Of a DNA stretch of 64,000 nt, positions 36,105 through 43,636 are shown one piece after another. The stretch is from Hyphomicrobium_A sp965243865. Lineage in GTDB: Bacteria > Pseudomonadota > Alphaproteobacteria > Rhizobiales > Hyphomicrobiaceae. The stretch spans positions 1,922,001 to 1,986,000 of the forward strand of contig NZ_OZ251603.1 in assembly GCF_965243865.1 (NCBI RefSeq), in the 5' to 3' direction. Under the pieces are notes generated by a model that did not search any database, had not been told where the DNA came from, and saw only the letters and a list, made by a program, of their open reading frames with translations. Position numbers and translations under genes: made by a program. Position 1 is the stretch's first letter, and every line of letters starts with the position of its first letter.

Positions 36105-36631
36105 CCGCTGACACGTCCGCCCCGCGCAGCTGGCTCTGGGGCCCGTACTCGTGCCTTGGCTTCACCGTGTTTCTGGCGACGCTCGCCATCGACCAGGCGC
36201 ACAAGTGGTGGATGCTGCACGTCTACGGCATCGAGGACAAAGGACGCGTCTTCGTCACCCCGTTCCTTGATCTCGTCTATGTCAAGAACATCGGCATCAG
36301 CTACTCCATGTTCGATCAGGAGAGCTACGCCGGCCAGATCATGCTGGCGGGCTTCGGGCTGCTGGCAACCATCGCACTATGGATCTGGCTCGCCAGAGGC
36401 GCCTCCAACCGCCTGCTCGCCGTCTCACTCGGCCTTATCATGGGCGGCGCCATTGGCAATGCCATCGACCGTCTGGTCCTCGGTGGGGTCGCCGACTTCT
36501 TCTCGATGCACGCCTTCGGCTTCTATTGGTATGTCTTCAACATCGCCGATGTGGCCATTGTGGCGGGCGTCATAGGGCTGCTATATGACTCCCTGTCGGC
36601 GAGTCGCAAAGACGCCGCAAAGTCGTTGTAG
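36101..36631 (+). CDS. lspA: Lipoprotein signal peptidase (signal peptidase II)
   Basis: The 176-residue inner-membrane aspartyl protease removes signal peptides of lipoproteins after lipid attachment. Four membrane helices are visible. The catalytic Asp residues are in GGAIGNAIDRL and YVFNIADVAI. ATG 36101 overlaps the ileS TGA in an ATGA arrangement, so the genes are translationally coupled. The lipoprotein gene downstream is separated by a repeat. Confidence 0.95.
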   Translation: MTADTSAPRSWLWGPYSCLGFTVFLATLAIDQAHKWWMLHVYGIEDKGRVFVTPFLDLVYVKNIGISYSMFDQESYAGQIMLAGFGLLATIALWIWLARGASNRLLAVSLGLIMGGAIGNAIDRLVLGGVADFFSMHAFGFYWYVFNIADVAIVAGVIGLLYDSLSASRKDAAKSL

Positions 36632-36658
36632 CGCAGTGCATTAGCGCAAAGCGCTGCC

Positions 36659-36720
36659 TAGAGTGCTTCCGGAAAAGTGCCGAACGGGTTTCCGATAAGA
36701 AGCACGACAAGGCTCTAGAG
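36659..36720. repeat. RIME/RPE-like palindromic intergenic repeat
   Basis: GTGCTTCCGGAAAAGTGCCG followed by AACGGGTTTCCGATAAGAAG and CAC forms a long imperfect palindrome flanked by CTAGAG/CTCTAG. It resembles the well-known rhizobial intergenic palindromes with cores like GGAAAAGTG...CGGTTTTCCG. Confidence 0.75.
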
Positions 36721-36765
36721 TTTGCGCGGGATTGAGAGCGCGAAGAGGCGCCCCGGGGGAAAGAC

Positions 36766-37224
36766 ATGCCGCCGAAATTCCGTACTTCCAGCCCGATCCT
36801 GCCGCTGCTTGCAGCCGGTTTATCGCTGGCGCTAACCGGTTGCGGAACCGACGACATTCAGTTCAACGGCGGCATCTTCGACGCCGTCGGCCTGTCCGAT
36901 GGCACCAAGGTCAAGGGCGGCGATCCCAAGCTCGCTGAGCGTGCGCCGCTCGTGGTGCCGCCGACGCTCGACAACCTGCCGGCCCCGGGCCAGGCACCCG
37001 CCCCGACGGAAATCGCCGGCATTACCGACCCCGATGCAGCGAAGCAAAAGTCGAAGGCTGAACTCGAAGCTGCACAAAAGGCGTACTGCGATAAGAACTA
37101 TCGCGACGCGGGCATGCGCGGCGAGGAAACCTCCATGGTCGAGGGTCCGCTCGGTCCTTGCCGCCCCTCGATCTTGACCTCGGTCAAGAAGTGGAATCAG
37201 GAAGACGACGCCGAAAGTCAGTAA
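36766..37224 (+). CDS. Lipoprotein of unknown function
   Basis: A GGGGGAAAG ribosome site precedes ATG 36766. The 152-residue product has a signal peptide and lipobox (ALTGC) at about residues 22-26. Then comes a low-complexity middle (VVPPTLDNLPAPGQAPAPTE) and a C-terminal part with two Cys (KAYCDKNYRD, GPCRPS) that may pair. No family is recognised. Proteins of this layout are common in Hyphomicrobiales envelopes. Confidence 0.8.
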   Translation: MPPKFRTSSPILPLLAAGLSLALTGCGTDDIQFNGGIFDAVGLSDGTKVKGGDPKLAERAPLVVPPTLDNLPAPGQAPAPTEIAGITDPDAAKQKSKAELEAAQKAYCDKNYRDAGMRGEETSMVEGPLGPCRPSILTSVKKWNQEDDAESQ

Positions 37225-37314
37225 TCCGTATTGCCACTTATTCTGGTGCACTGCGAAGGCTGCCCAGTCGTCGAGCAAAGCCGCATATCCATAACCAAAA
37301 GCGCAAGAATCCGG

Positions 37315-37375
37315 TTGCAGCCCCCGGTGCGGCAACTTATACCGCTGTGGGGGGACGAAGCCCTTTTTCGTCCTC
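37315..37375 (+). promoter_or_regulatory. Promoter and leader hairpin of pqqA
   Basis: TTGCAG (37315-37320) and TATACC (37338-37343) are separated by exactly 17 bases and would start RNA near 37350. A hairpin GGACGAA/TTCGTCC (37353-37373) then opens the leader just before the AAGGAGG ribosome site. Confidence 0.5.
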
Positions 37376-37396
37376 CGCTCAAGGAGGAAACTACCC

Positions 37397-37486
37397 ATGA
37401 AGACCTGGAACAAGCCGCAGGTGCGTGAGCAGGAAGTTGGCCTCGAGGTCACTTCCTATATGCCGGCCGAAATCGACATCATCTAA
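37397..37486 (+). CDS. pqqA: PQQ precursor peptide PqqA
   Basis: The 29-residue peptide MKTWNKPQVREQEVGLEVTS followed by YMPAEIDII has the PqqA signature E-V-T-x-Y with Glu17 and Tyr21, the two residues that PqqE crosslinks and that become the PQQ ring system. An ideal AAGGAGG site lies nine bases before the ATG. It has its own promoter-like sequence and a strong terminator 24 bases after the stop. None of pqqB, C, D or E follows within the remaining 26 kb, so this is an orphan copy within the window. Spacing and motif match Methylobacterium-type PqqA. Confidence 0.9.
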   Translation: MKTWNKPQVREQEVGLEVTSYMPAEIDII

Positions 37487-37509
37487 GCTGTCGATTTACT
37501 GCGGTATCG

Positions 37510-37545
37510 ATACGGTGGTCGAGCAATCGACCACCGTATTTTTTT
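37510..37545 (+). terminator. Rho-independent terminator after pqqA
   Basis: A perfect 13-bp stem ATACGGTGGTCGA/TCGACCACCGTAT with a GCAA loop is followed directly by a run of T. Confidence 0.95.
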
Positions 37546-37610
37546 GTCTGCACGCGATCGCACACCGCACGCGTCGCATTGCTGGAGACGTGACTGGGTC
37601 CCTGCCACAG

Positions 37611-37645
37611 TCGCCGCACAACAAGCTTCTCTCCGCTCGTGTCAG
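37611..37645 (-). repeat. 3'-UTR repeat element, copy C
   Basis: Minus strand: TGACACGAGCGGAGAGAAGC then TTGTTGTGCGG, starting seven bases after the stop codon of the coiled-coil gene. The ACGAGC/GCTTGT stem is intact. The second hairpin is replaced by GACTG...CAGTC. Confidence 0.7.
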
Positions 37646-37652
37646 CTAAAAC

Positions 37653-37934
37653 CTACTCGTCGAATTTACCTTCAACCTTCGCCACCCACTTTTCGAAAGT
37701 GGTGCGCAGGATATCGACGTCGAACCGGATGCCCTCGACCACGCCGACCGGATGATCAGGCTGCGCGTCGAGCTTGCGACGGATGTCGCTATGCATCTCG
37801 ACCATCTTTTCCCAATCCTTCTGCGCAGCATCGCTCAGTTCGCCGGTCGCACCGGGGGCGACGCGGGCTGCCTTGATGCGCTGCTCCAGATCGTCGAGCT
37901 TGCTTTTGGTATCGGCGATGAGATCCTGGCTCAT
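37653..37934 (-). CDS. Small helical protein of unknown function
   Basis: ATG 37934 follows GGGGAGAAG and gives 93 residues starting MSQDLIADTKSKLDDLEQRI. The first third is a coiled-coil-like helix. The rest (HSDIRRKLDAQ, VEGIRFDVDILRTTFEKWVAKVE) is mostly helical and charged, with no signal peptide. No known family is recognised. Codon use is normal for the region. A repeat element lies directly after the stop codon. Confidence 0.72.
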   Translation of the reverse strand: MSQDLIADTKSKLDDLEQRIKAARVAPGATGELSDAAQKDWEKMVEMHSDIRRKLDAQPDHPVGVVEGIRFDVDILRTTFEKWVAKVEGKFDE

Positions 37935-38237
37935 GAACTTCTCCCCTATAGACGATGGGCTTGGCCACATATCTCAGATGGGGCGGCCCGCGCGCGTACC
38001 GTAGGGCGAACCACTTCCGATTTCGTCAAGAACGCTTATCCCAGGGCCGGCCAAATTGCCGCCCGGCGCGATGGCTTCGCATTATGCGACAGCAGGTGAG
38101 ATAAACGTAAGAATTCAACCGGTGCCGCGCCGCCTCGCGCGGGCTAACCGGCGAGCTCCGTGCACATCCGCGAGCGCGCACACGCTCAGGCTCCCACGGG
38201 TGGTGAGGTTGCAGCCCGACTGTTCGATCCGGCGGCC

Positions 38238-38360
38238 TCAGCTGATCACGAGTTGACCGAGCAGACCGGCAATTCCGGCGATCATCAGAAGCCCGATGAA
38301 GAACCACGTGACCGCGCTGTCGTTGAGGCTGTCTAAGGTATGCCCCCGCTTGCGTGACAT
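38238..38360 (-). CDS. 40-residue single-span membrane protein
   Basis: GGGGGGAC lies four bases before ATG 38360. The product is MSRKRGHTLDSLNDSAVTWF followed by FIGLLMIAGIAGLLGQLVIS: a basic N terminus that predicts cytoplasm-in topology and one membrane helix to the C terminus. It is too short for routine gene finders. No partner is adjacent and no family is recognised. Confidence 0.5.
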   Translation of the reverse strand: MSRKRGHTLDSLNDSAVTWFFIGLLMIAGIAGLLGQLVIS

Positions 38361-38656
38361 GGCGTCCCCCCAAAAAAGCGCCCATCCACACGCACTGCCT
38401 TGCGAATACACGAGATTTAGAGTTTCGCTGATTTGCCTGCGTCAGCGCCAGCATTAATGCAGTGGACGCCCTATTCAGCTTCGCAACTGCGATATGGCCA
38501 TGGCAGCCGCCGCCCCGCACAGGATTTGCACAATAAAATAGGTCACTTGGGGCCGATCCAGGCCCTCGATCCTGTCAGCCATTCGCCAAATCAGATAGCC
38601 CGGATGTAAGCGTCGCCGCCGTGATTCTGCTGCGCGCGTCACTTGGGGGACAGGCA

Positions 38657-39055
38657 ATGCTGCCGAAAATCCGCATGAACTGGCTGGTGATCGGCGTCGT
38701 GGCGACCGGGCTTCTCGGCGGCTGTGCAGCCGACGCGATCCGCTCCGGCCAAGTTACGAAGAGCTATCGCCGCGCCAAGTCCGACACCAACGTCGCGCGC
38801 CGGCAAACGCAAACGCGTGAAGCAGCCGCCAGCCCGACCCAGTCGGCGATTGAAACCGGTTCGATCGATAAGAACGCCGCGCCCGTCACGTCCAAGTCCG
38901 ATCCACGCTGGCAGTGGTGCGAGCAGCGCCACATCGACCATCAGGCCGGCAAGGCACCGGGCGGCGCGACCGATCTCGCCAAGAAACTGGAAGACGACCG
39001 CACCTGCGCCGCCGTCTATGGCAGCAGCGATCCGCAGGGCGACCTCAGCCCCTAA
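38657..39055 (+). CDS. Lipoprotein of unknown function
   Basis: ATG 38657 is preceded by GGGGGAC. The 132-residue product has a signal peptide with lipobox (LLGGC) at residues 19-23, a basic middle (SYRRAKSD, VARRQTQTRE) and a C-terminal domain with Cys residues (WCEQRHIDHQ, DRTCAAVYG). I recognise no family. Its last four bases overlap the convergent gene. Confidence 0.78.
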   Translation: MLPKIRMNWLVIGVVATGLLGGCAADAIRSGQVTKSYRRAKSDTNVARRQTQTREAAASPTQSAIETGSIDKNAAPVTSKSDPRWQWCEQRHIDHQAGKAPGGATDLAKKLEDDRTCAAVYGSSDPQGDLSP

Positions 39056-39429
39056 TTTGGTGGCGCTGCGAGCATAACCGCGACGGCCACCGCCACCAGC
39101 CCCGACGCTACGACCAACAGCACGCGCGCCAAGTCGATGACGAAGTGCGCGACGGCTCTGATACCCGCGATGATGCGTGGATGAAGCGCTGCTCGCGCCG
39201 TGGCCCGCACTTTCCTTTGCGCCTTTGTGAAGCCGCTAGCGCTGGCCTCACGCACACGCAGATGCCAGCGCAGCCTCTCCGCGGGAACGGGCGCCATTGG
39301 CGCCCCACGCTCGGCGCAAAATGCACTTGTGCCGCCAGCTGAGCGCTCGAGCAGGGCCGCTACCAGCTCCACGTCGTCGAGACGCGAAAGAACACCGCTA
39401 CGGGAGGACTGAAGCTGCTGCGGACGCAT
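39052..39429 (-). CDS. Protein of unknown function with C-terminal membrane helix
   Basis: The 125-residue frame has region-typical codon use, a helical N-terminal domain (LSRLDDVELVAALLERSAG) and a hydrophobic C terminus (ARVLLVVASGLVAVAVAVML) that would anchor it as a tail-anchored protein. No family is recognised and the ribosome site is weak, so it is a moderate call. Confidence 0.5.
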   Translation of the reverse strand: MRPQQLQSSRSGVLSRLDDVELVAALLERSAGGTSAFCAERGAPMAPVPAERLRWHLRVREASASGFTKAQRKVRATARAALHPRIIAGIRAVAHFVIDLARVLLVVASGLVAVAVAVMLAAPPN

Positions 39430-39578
39430 TTGCTCACACTCGCGCTGCCGCGGTCATTGTGCGGCCAAGCCGAGGCGTGATCAACGTTGCATTCGCCTTT
39501 CATGCAGATCGCTCACGCAAATCTGTTGGTTGCCGGACGATTGAACATGCCCACGACACCGCAAGCCCGAACGCGCGC

Positions 39579-39827
39579 TCAGGCGCCCTGTCCCGGCCCG
39601 CCGTTGCGGTCGATCTCCATGACGAGCACGCGAACGGCGGTCATCACCGTTTCCACCCAGCGCCCAGCGGCGACATTGTCCTGTCCGATGTTGTGCATGG
39701 CACTGGCGTAGGCGTGATGCGCCTCGTCGAGTGCTTCATCGCGCGCATGCGCCGGCATCGCTGCGATCTTCACTGCCGTGCTCTGAATGCTCGCGAGCGT
39801 CTGCACGACGATCTCGTTCTTATCCAT
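39579..39827 (-). CDS. Small helical protein of unknown function
   Basis: ATG 39827 follows GGGGGCC. The 82-residue product (MDKNEIVVQTLASIQSTAVK, then RDEALDEAHHAYASAMHNIG) is predicted to be helical and soluble with a C-terminal Gly-rich tail. Codon use supports a real gene. It lies near another unknown gene on the same strand, with no clear operon. Confidence 0.6.
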   Translation of the reverse strand: MDKNEIVVQTLASIQSTAVKIAAMPAHARDEALDEAHHAYASAMHNIGQDNVAAGRWVETVMTAVRVLVMEIDRNGGPGQGA

Positions 39828-40013
39828 GAGCTTGGCCCCCTGTTGGCATGGCGCGCACCATCATCACAGCGCGCGGCGTTTGTGAGGCGCACCACGTTCT
39901 GACGCGGCGCCGACAAAAAAACGCCGCGGATGTGTGTGACCGATACGGCCAGCGGGGAAAGCACCAATTTGTTTTCATGTAATGGATGCGCGATGCGCGC
40001 TGGAGGTGACCTC

Positions 40014-40574
40014 GTGTTCAACACCGATCCCACTAAGAACGGTCTGCCGCAACCCAAGCTCGGCCCCACACCCCTCGCAGCGACGCCGGCGTCACCAGCG
40101 CCGCGCTCAGCGCCCTCACCGTTTGAAAGATCTGCGACGGCACCGAGCGGAACATCGGTCATCGGCACCGATCTCACCATTCTCGGCGACCGCATCACCA
40201 TCATTTCCGCCAACAAGTTGCAGGTTGACGGCGACATTCGCGGCAACGTCCACGGCAAGCAGGTCGTCATCACCGAGGAAGGCTCCGTCGTCGGCATGGT
40301 CTGCGCAGAAGCCATCGAAGTGCGCGGCGGCGTGCGAGGCTCGATCCGCGCCGTCTCCGTCAAGCTTCAGGCAGGTGCGCACGTCGAGGGCGACATCACG
40401 CATCAGAAGCTCATGATCGCCGAGGGCGCCGAGTTTGATGGCCGCGTCAAGCTGACGAAGGACCCGAACGAGCTCATTCCGGTTCTCGATCCCGAGGTCA
40501 TCGAGCGCAATCGCCTCAACGGCGACGCCGGTCGCTTCGCAACGCCCGATCAGACATCAGAAAGTACAATGTAG
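40014..40574 (+). CDS. Bactofilin-like polymer-forming cytoskeletal protein
   Basis: GTG 40014 is chosen because GGAGGTGA lies seven bases upstream. Longer in-frame starts lack a ribosome site. The 186-residue protein has a disordered Pro/Ala-rich N terminus, then a bactofilin (DUF583) right-handed beta-helix of repeated G-x-hydrophobic turns: DLTILGDRITI, LQVDGDIRGNVHGKQ, VVGMVCAEAIEVRGGVRGSI, VEGDITHQ. A charged tail follows. Bactofilins assemble nucleotide-free filaments, often at the membrane or in stalk and curvature control. The next gene starts 12 bases after its stop. Confidence 0.88.
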   Translation: MFNTDPTKNGLPQPKLGPTPLAATPASPAPRSAPSPFERSATAPSGTSVIGTDLTILGDRITIISANKLQVDGDIRGNVHGKQVVITEEGSVVGMVCAEAIEVRGGVRGSIRAVSVKLQAGAHVEGDITHQKLMIAEGAEFDGRVKLTKDPNELIPVLDPEVIERNRLNGDAGRFATPDQTSESTM

Positions 40575-40586
40575 ACGGGGGAAACC

Positions 40587-40988
40587 ATGACACTGGCCGA
40601 GGCGCTCGCCAGCGAGCGTGAAAGAAGCCGCAAAGATACCGAGGAAGCAGCCACAAGGCAGGAGGTCGGCAGGACCGTGTTGCAGGCGCTGGCTCAGCGC
40701 CTCAATGCCGATCCGCTGCCATCCTGGTTCTTCATCTCCAAGGGCGACGAGATTCTCGTCGCCCACACTCGCAACGGGGCGACATCGCGCCAGCACGTCG
40801 GCACGTGGAGCGTTGCCGACGACATGCGTCTCGTCTTCGATGAGGAATCGACCGAGTGGATCACGGCGGAAAGCTGTGCGCGTGTACTCGACGAGGCGGT
40901 GAAGATCACCGCTAGGTTCATCGTCGATACCGAGAGCCGGATGCTCCCAGCCGTGCACGAGTTCGCCCAGTTGCCGCAGCGCGCCTGA
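40587..40988 (+). CDS. Protein of unknown function in operon with bactofilin
   Basis: The 133-residue protein has a helical, charged N terminus (LASERERSRKDTEEAATRQE) and a compact C-terminal domain (LPSWFFISKGDEILVAHTRN, WSVADDMRLVFDEESTEWIT). No signal peptide or membrane helix is visible. GGGGGAA precedes its ATG, and only 12 bases separate it from the bactofilin gene, so the two are cotranscribed and may work together. The family is not recognised. Confidence 0.75.
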   Translation: MTLAEALASERERSRKDTEEAATRQEVGRTVLQALAQRLNADPLPSWFFISKGDEILVAHTRNGATSRQHVGTWSVADDMRLVFDEESTEWITAESCARVLDEAVKITARFIVDTESRMLPAVHEFAQLPQRA

Positions 40989-41007
40989 CGCTGCGGCACT
41001 CGCGCAA

Positions 41008-41307
41008 TTATTCTGCGGCGATCATAGCTGCGACGGCGGCATCGTGCGCGCTGTCGTCTTCCCCGAGCATGCCCAGCGCGTGCAAGTAGACTTCCAGCAC
41101 CGCATCTTCTTCCTGGCGCTCGGTTGCGCTCTTCTTGCGCAGCCGCACCACCTGGCGCAGCACCTTGACGTCGAACCCAAGCCCCTTGGCCTCGAGAAAC
41201 TTGTCGCGGATATCGCCAGCGAGCGCCTTCTTCTCTTCCTCGAGCCGCTCGATCTGCTCAACGAGCTGACGCAGCTGCTTTTGCGCCGAGGCCTGTAGCG
41301 TCGTCAT
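41008..41307 (-). CDS. GapR-family DNA-binding protein (DUF2312)
   Basis: The 99-residue protein contains the DUF2312/GapR domain (QLRQLVEQIERLEEEKKALA, FDVKVLRQVVRLRKKSATER), the length and pattern of Caulobacter GapR. GapR binds overtwisted AT-rich DNA ahead of replication and transcription and is important for chromosome replication. The extended C-terminal HALGMLGEDDSAHDAAVAAM region is somewhat longer than in Caulobacter. GGAGAAGAGGG precedes the ATG. Confidence 0.9.
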   Translation of the reverse strand: MTTLQASAQKQLRQLVEQIERLEEEKKALAGDIRDKFLEAKGLGFDVKVLRQVVRLRKKSATERQEEDAVLEVYLHALGMLGEDDSAHDAAVAAMIAAE

Positions 41308-41460
41308 CCCTCTTCTCCATACGTGATAAAGGAGAAGAAACGCTATTCGCCCCGCCTTGCCCCTTCAAGGCGAGCGCGCAATCCATCCATAGAAATCTTC
41401 AATTGCCCCTGCGGTTTGTGTGTCACACTTCACAAGCCTTCCGCATCGCCGCGCCTCGCC

Positions 41461-41570
41461 CCGATCGTCCCAGCGCCTATCAGCCAGGACGTGAATCGGC
41501 GGCGAAAAAAAAGCGGCTCTCAGCCCGCGCGACCCAGCCGCACGACAAGCTTCTCGCCGCTCGTGTCACC
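41461..41570 (-). repeat. 3'-UTR repeat element, copy D (best example)
   Basis: Minus strand: GTGACACGAGCGGCGAGAAG, CTTGTCGTGCGGCTGGGTCG, CGCGGGCTGAGAGCCGC then eight T and a tail CGCCGCCGATTCACGTCC. Hairpin 1 is ACGAGC/GCTTGT, hairpin 2 is GCGGCT/AGCCGC followed by T8. It starts six bases after the stop codon of the DUF1244 gene. Confidence 0.75.
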
Positions 41571-41575
41571 CAAAA

Positions 41576-41883
<308 letters not shown>

Positions 41884-41887
<4 letters not shown>

Positions 41888-42759
41888 CCTGTGCCCTCGT
41901 GCACCGTATAGGGCGGGGCCCCATCCGTGTCGGTATGCGAGCCGAAGTATTGCACCGCGTGCATTGCTTCGCGCAACTCGGCCCGAGCGAACACCGCCTG
42001 CACCGCTTCCGCAAGTCGCGCTGCCCACGCGAGCTGCCCTTCCTCGTTGCCAATGAGGTCCTGGCGGATCTCGATGATGGTATGCGCGATGCCGCGGCGC
42101 GTGCCGTGCTGCCACATACAGTCACCTGCGAGCTTGCCGTCGTAGGGCTCGTTTTCGCCGACGACGATTTCCGGATCGGCGCGCAGCGCATCCAGCAGCG
42201 GCACCGAGAACCGGTAATCGCGATCCCACAGGATCGCCCCATGCCAGGGCCGCGGCACGCCCTTCCACTTGTCGGTAAAACTATGGATCGACAGCAGTAC
42301 TGGTGGCACGCCGGCCCCGACGCAATCTTCGATCAGGCTGTCGACGCGCTGATGATAGGGTTCGTAATACTGGCGCACGCGCCGGTCGCGCTCCGCTGTA
42401 TCGAGATGGCGATTTCCAGGCACCACCGCGCCATCGGAAATGCGCATGATCAGCGTCGGGTCATCGAGCCCCCGGTTGGGGTCGATCAGCAGCCGCGAAA
42501 ACCGCGTCAGGATCGCCGGCGACCCGAGCAGCCGGGCGACATGGCGGGTAACCGCCGCGGCACCGATGTCATAGGCGATGTGCCGCTCCAGCTCGCCAGC
42601 GGGCAGCCCCAGGGTGCCGTACTCGGGCGGGAGCGCGTTGGTGGCGTGGTCGCACATGACCAATAGACCAGCATCGAGCCGGCCTGGCACCACTTCATAG
42701 CTGTCGGTGACAAGGGGGTCGGCGAGTAGCAACCCGCCGTGGCCGTCGGAGTCAGGCAT
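41884..42759 (-). CDS. N-formylglutamate amidohydrolase family protein
   Basis: ATG 42759 gives 291 residues starting MPDSDGHGG. The family features are VMCDHATNALPPEYGTLGL near the N terminus, FSRLLIDPNRG, and VLLSIHSFTDKWKG with the metal-ligand region. The enzyme family cleaves formylglutamate to formate and glutamate, but many members have other substrates, and there is no hut operon here. A second family member lies at 47144. It is coupled to DUF1244 downstream. Confidence 0.85.
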
Positions 42760-43180
42760 CGCTCTTATATAGCTTTGCAGTGCTGTCACGAAAACTACCC
42801 AGAGGCATTTCAAACACTACCCGCCCGAACTACCCGCGTCGGAGGAAGGCTTGACGCGGCAAACGCGATTGCGCAAACCAGCGTTCGGGCAGGGGGACGG
42901 GCTAAAATGACCGCTATCGGCGTTTCGGCGTATCGATCATTGGTCGAAGGCCGCGGACGGGGCGTGGCAACGCGTGCCGGTTGGCGCGTGTATTGCGGCC
43001 AACCGCAATGCCGCCAAGTTCCTGTAAAACAAACACTGCACCCTGCCTTGTCGGGGCGAGTCTCCAAGGCCCGCCGCATGATTAACATTTCTGTTCGCCA
43101 GAACCGCTCTCTCAGCGGAACCGAGCGCGGTGACGCACCACCGGCGGAACAAATTGCATAGGCGAGCGGAGCAGTCCAAA
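42760..43180. other. Spacer with no convincing gene
   Basis: This divergent spacer between the amidohydrolase and DUF1036 genes holds promoters for both. I see no strong coding frame, repeat copy or RNA gene in it. Confidence 0.5.
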
Positions 43181-43636
43181 GTGTTGGCCGAACGGGGAAA
43201 CAAGAAGTGGTGGCATCGAAGGCCCGGCTATGCGGCCTGCCTGCTCCTGCCGCTGCTCGGTTTCTCTGCGCAAGCTCACGCTGATCTCAAACTCTGCAAC
43301 TCGACCTCAAGTCGCGTCGGCGTCGCCGTCGGTTATCAGGACGCGACTGGTTGGGCCACGGAAGGCTGGTGGAATATCGCCTCTCAAACTTGTGAAACGC
43401 TCCTTAAAGGGGCAGTGCCGAGCCGGTTTATTTACGTTCACGCCCTAGACTATGACCGCGGTGGCGAATGGGTCGGCACGAACTTCATGTGCACCGACGA
43501 AAAATCCTTTGCCATCCGCGGGGTTCAGGATTGTCAGAAGCGCGGCTATAAGCGCACCGGTTTCTTCGAAGTCGATACGGGCGAGTCGCAGGAGTGGACC
43601 ATCCGCCTCACCGACCCCGAGGCGAGTGAAAAATGA
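43181..43636 (+). CDS. Secreted DUF1036 protein
   Basis: GTG 43181 has GGAG nine bases upstream. An earlier in-frame GTG at 43130 has none. The 151-residue product has a signal peptide (to AQAHA) and a DUF1036 domain: DLKLCNSTSSRVGVAVGYQD, WNIASQTCETLL, and FAIRGVQDCQKRGYKRTGFF. The family is found mostly in alphaproteobacteria and its function is unknown. It overlaps the pyk start by four bases (ATGA), a conserved neighbourhood in Rhizobiales as I recall. Confidence 0.85.
   Translation: MLAERGNKKWWHRRPGYAACLLLPLLGFSAQAHADLKLCNSTSSRVGVAVGYQDATGWATEGWWNIASQTCETLLKGAVPSRFIYVHALDYDRGGEWVGTNFMCTDEKSFAIRGVQDCQKRGYKRTGFFEVDTGESQEWTIRLTDPEASEK

Noticed and set aside
38475..38582. A 35-residue frame MADRIEGLDRPQVTYFIVQI... 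on the minus strand
   Set aside because: It has a hydrophobic end but no ribosome site and no supporting context. It is weaker than the neighbouring 40-residue frame.
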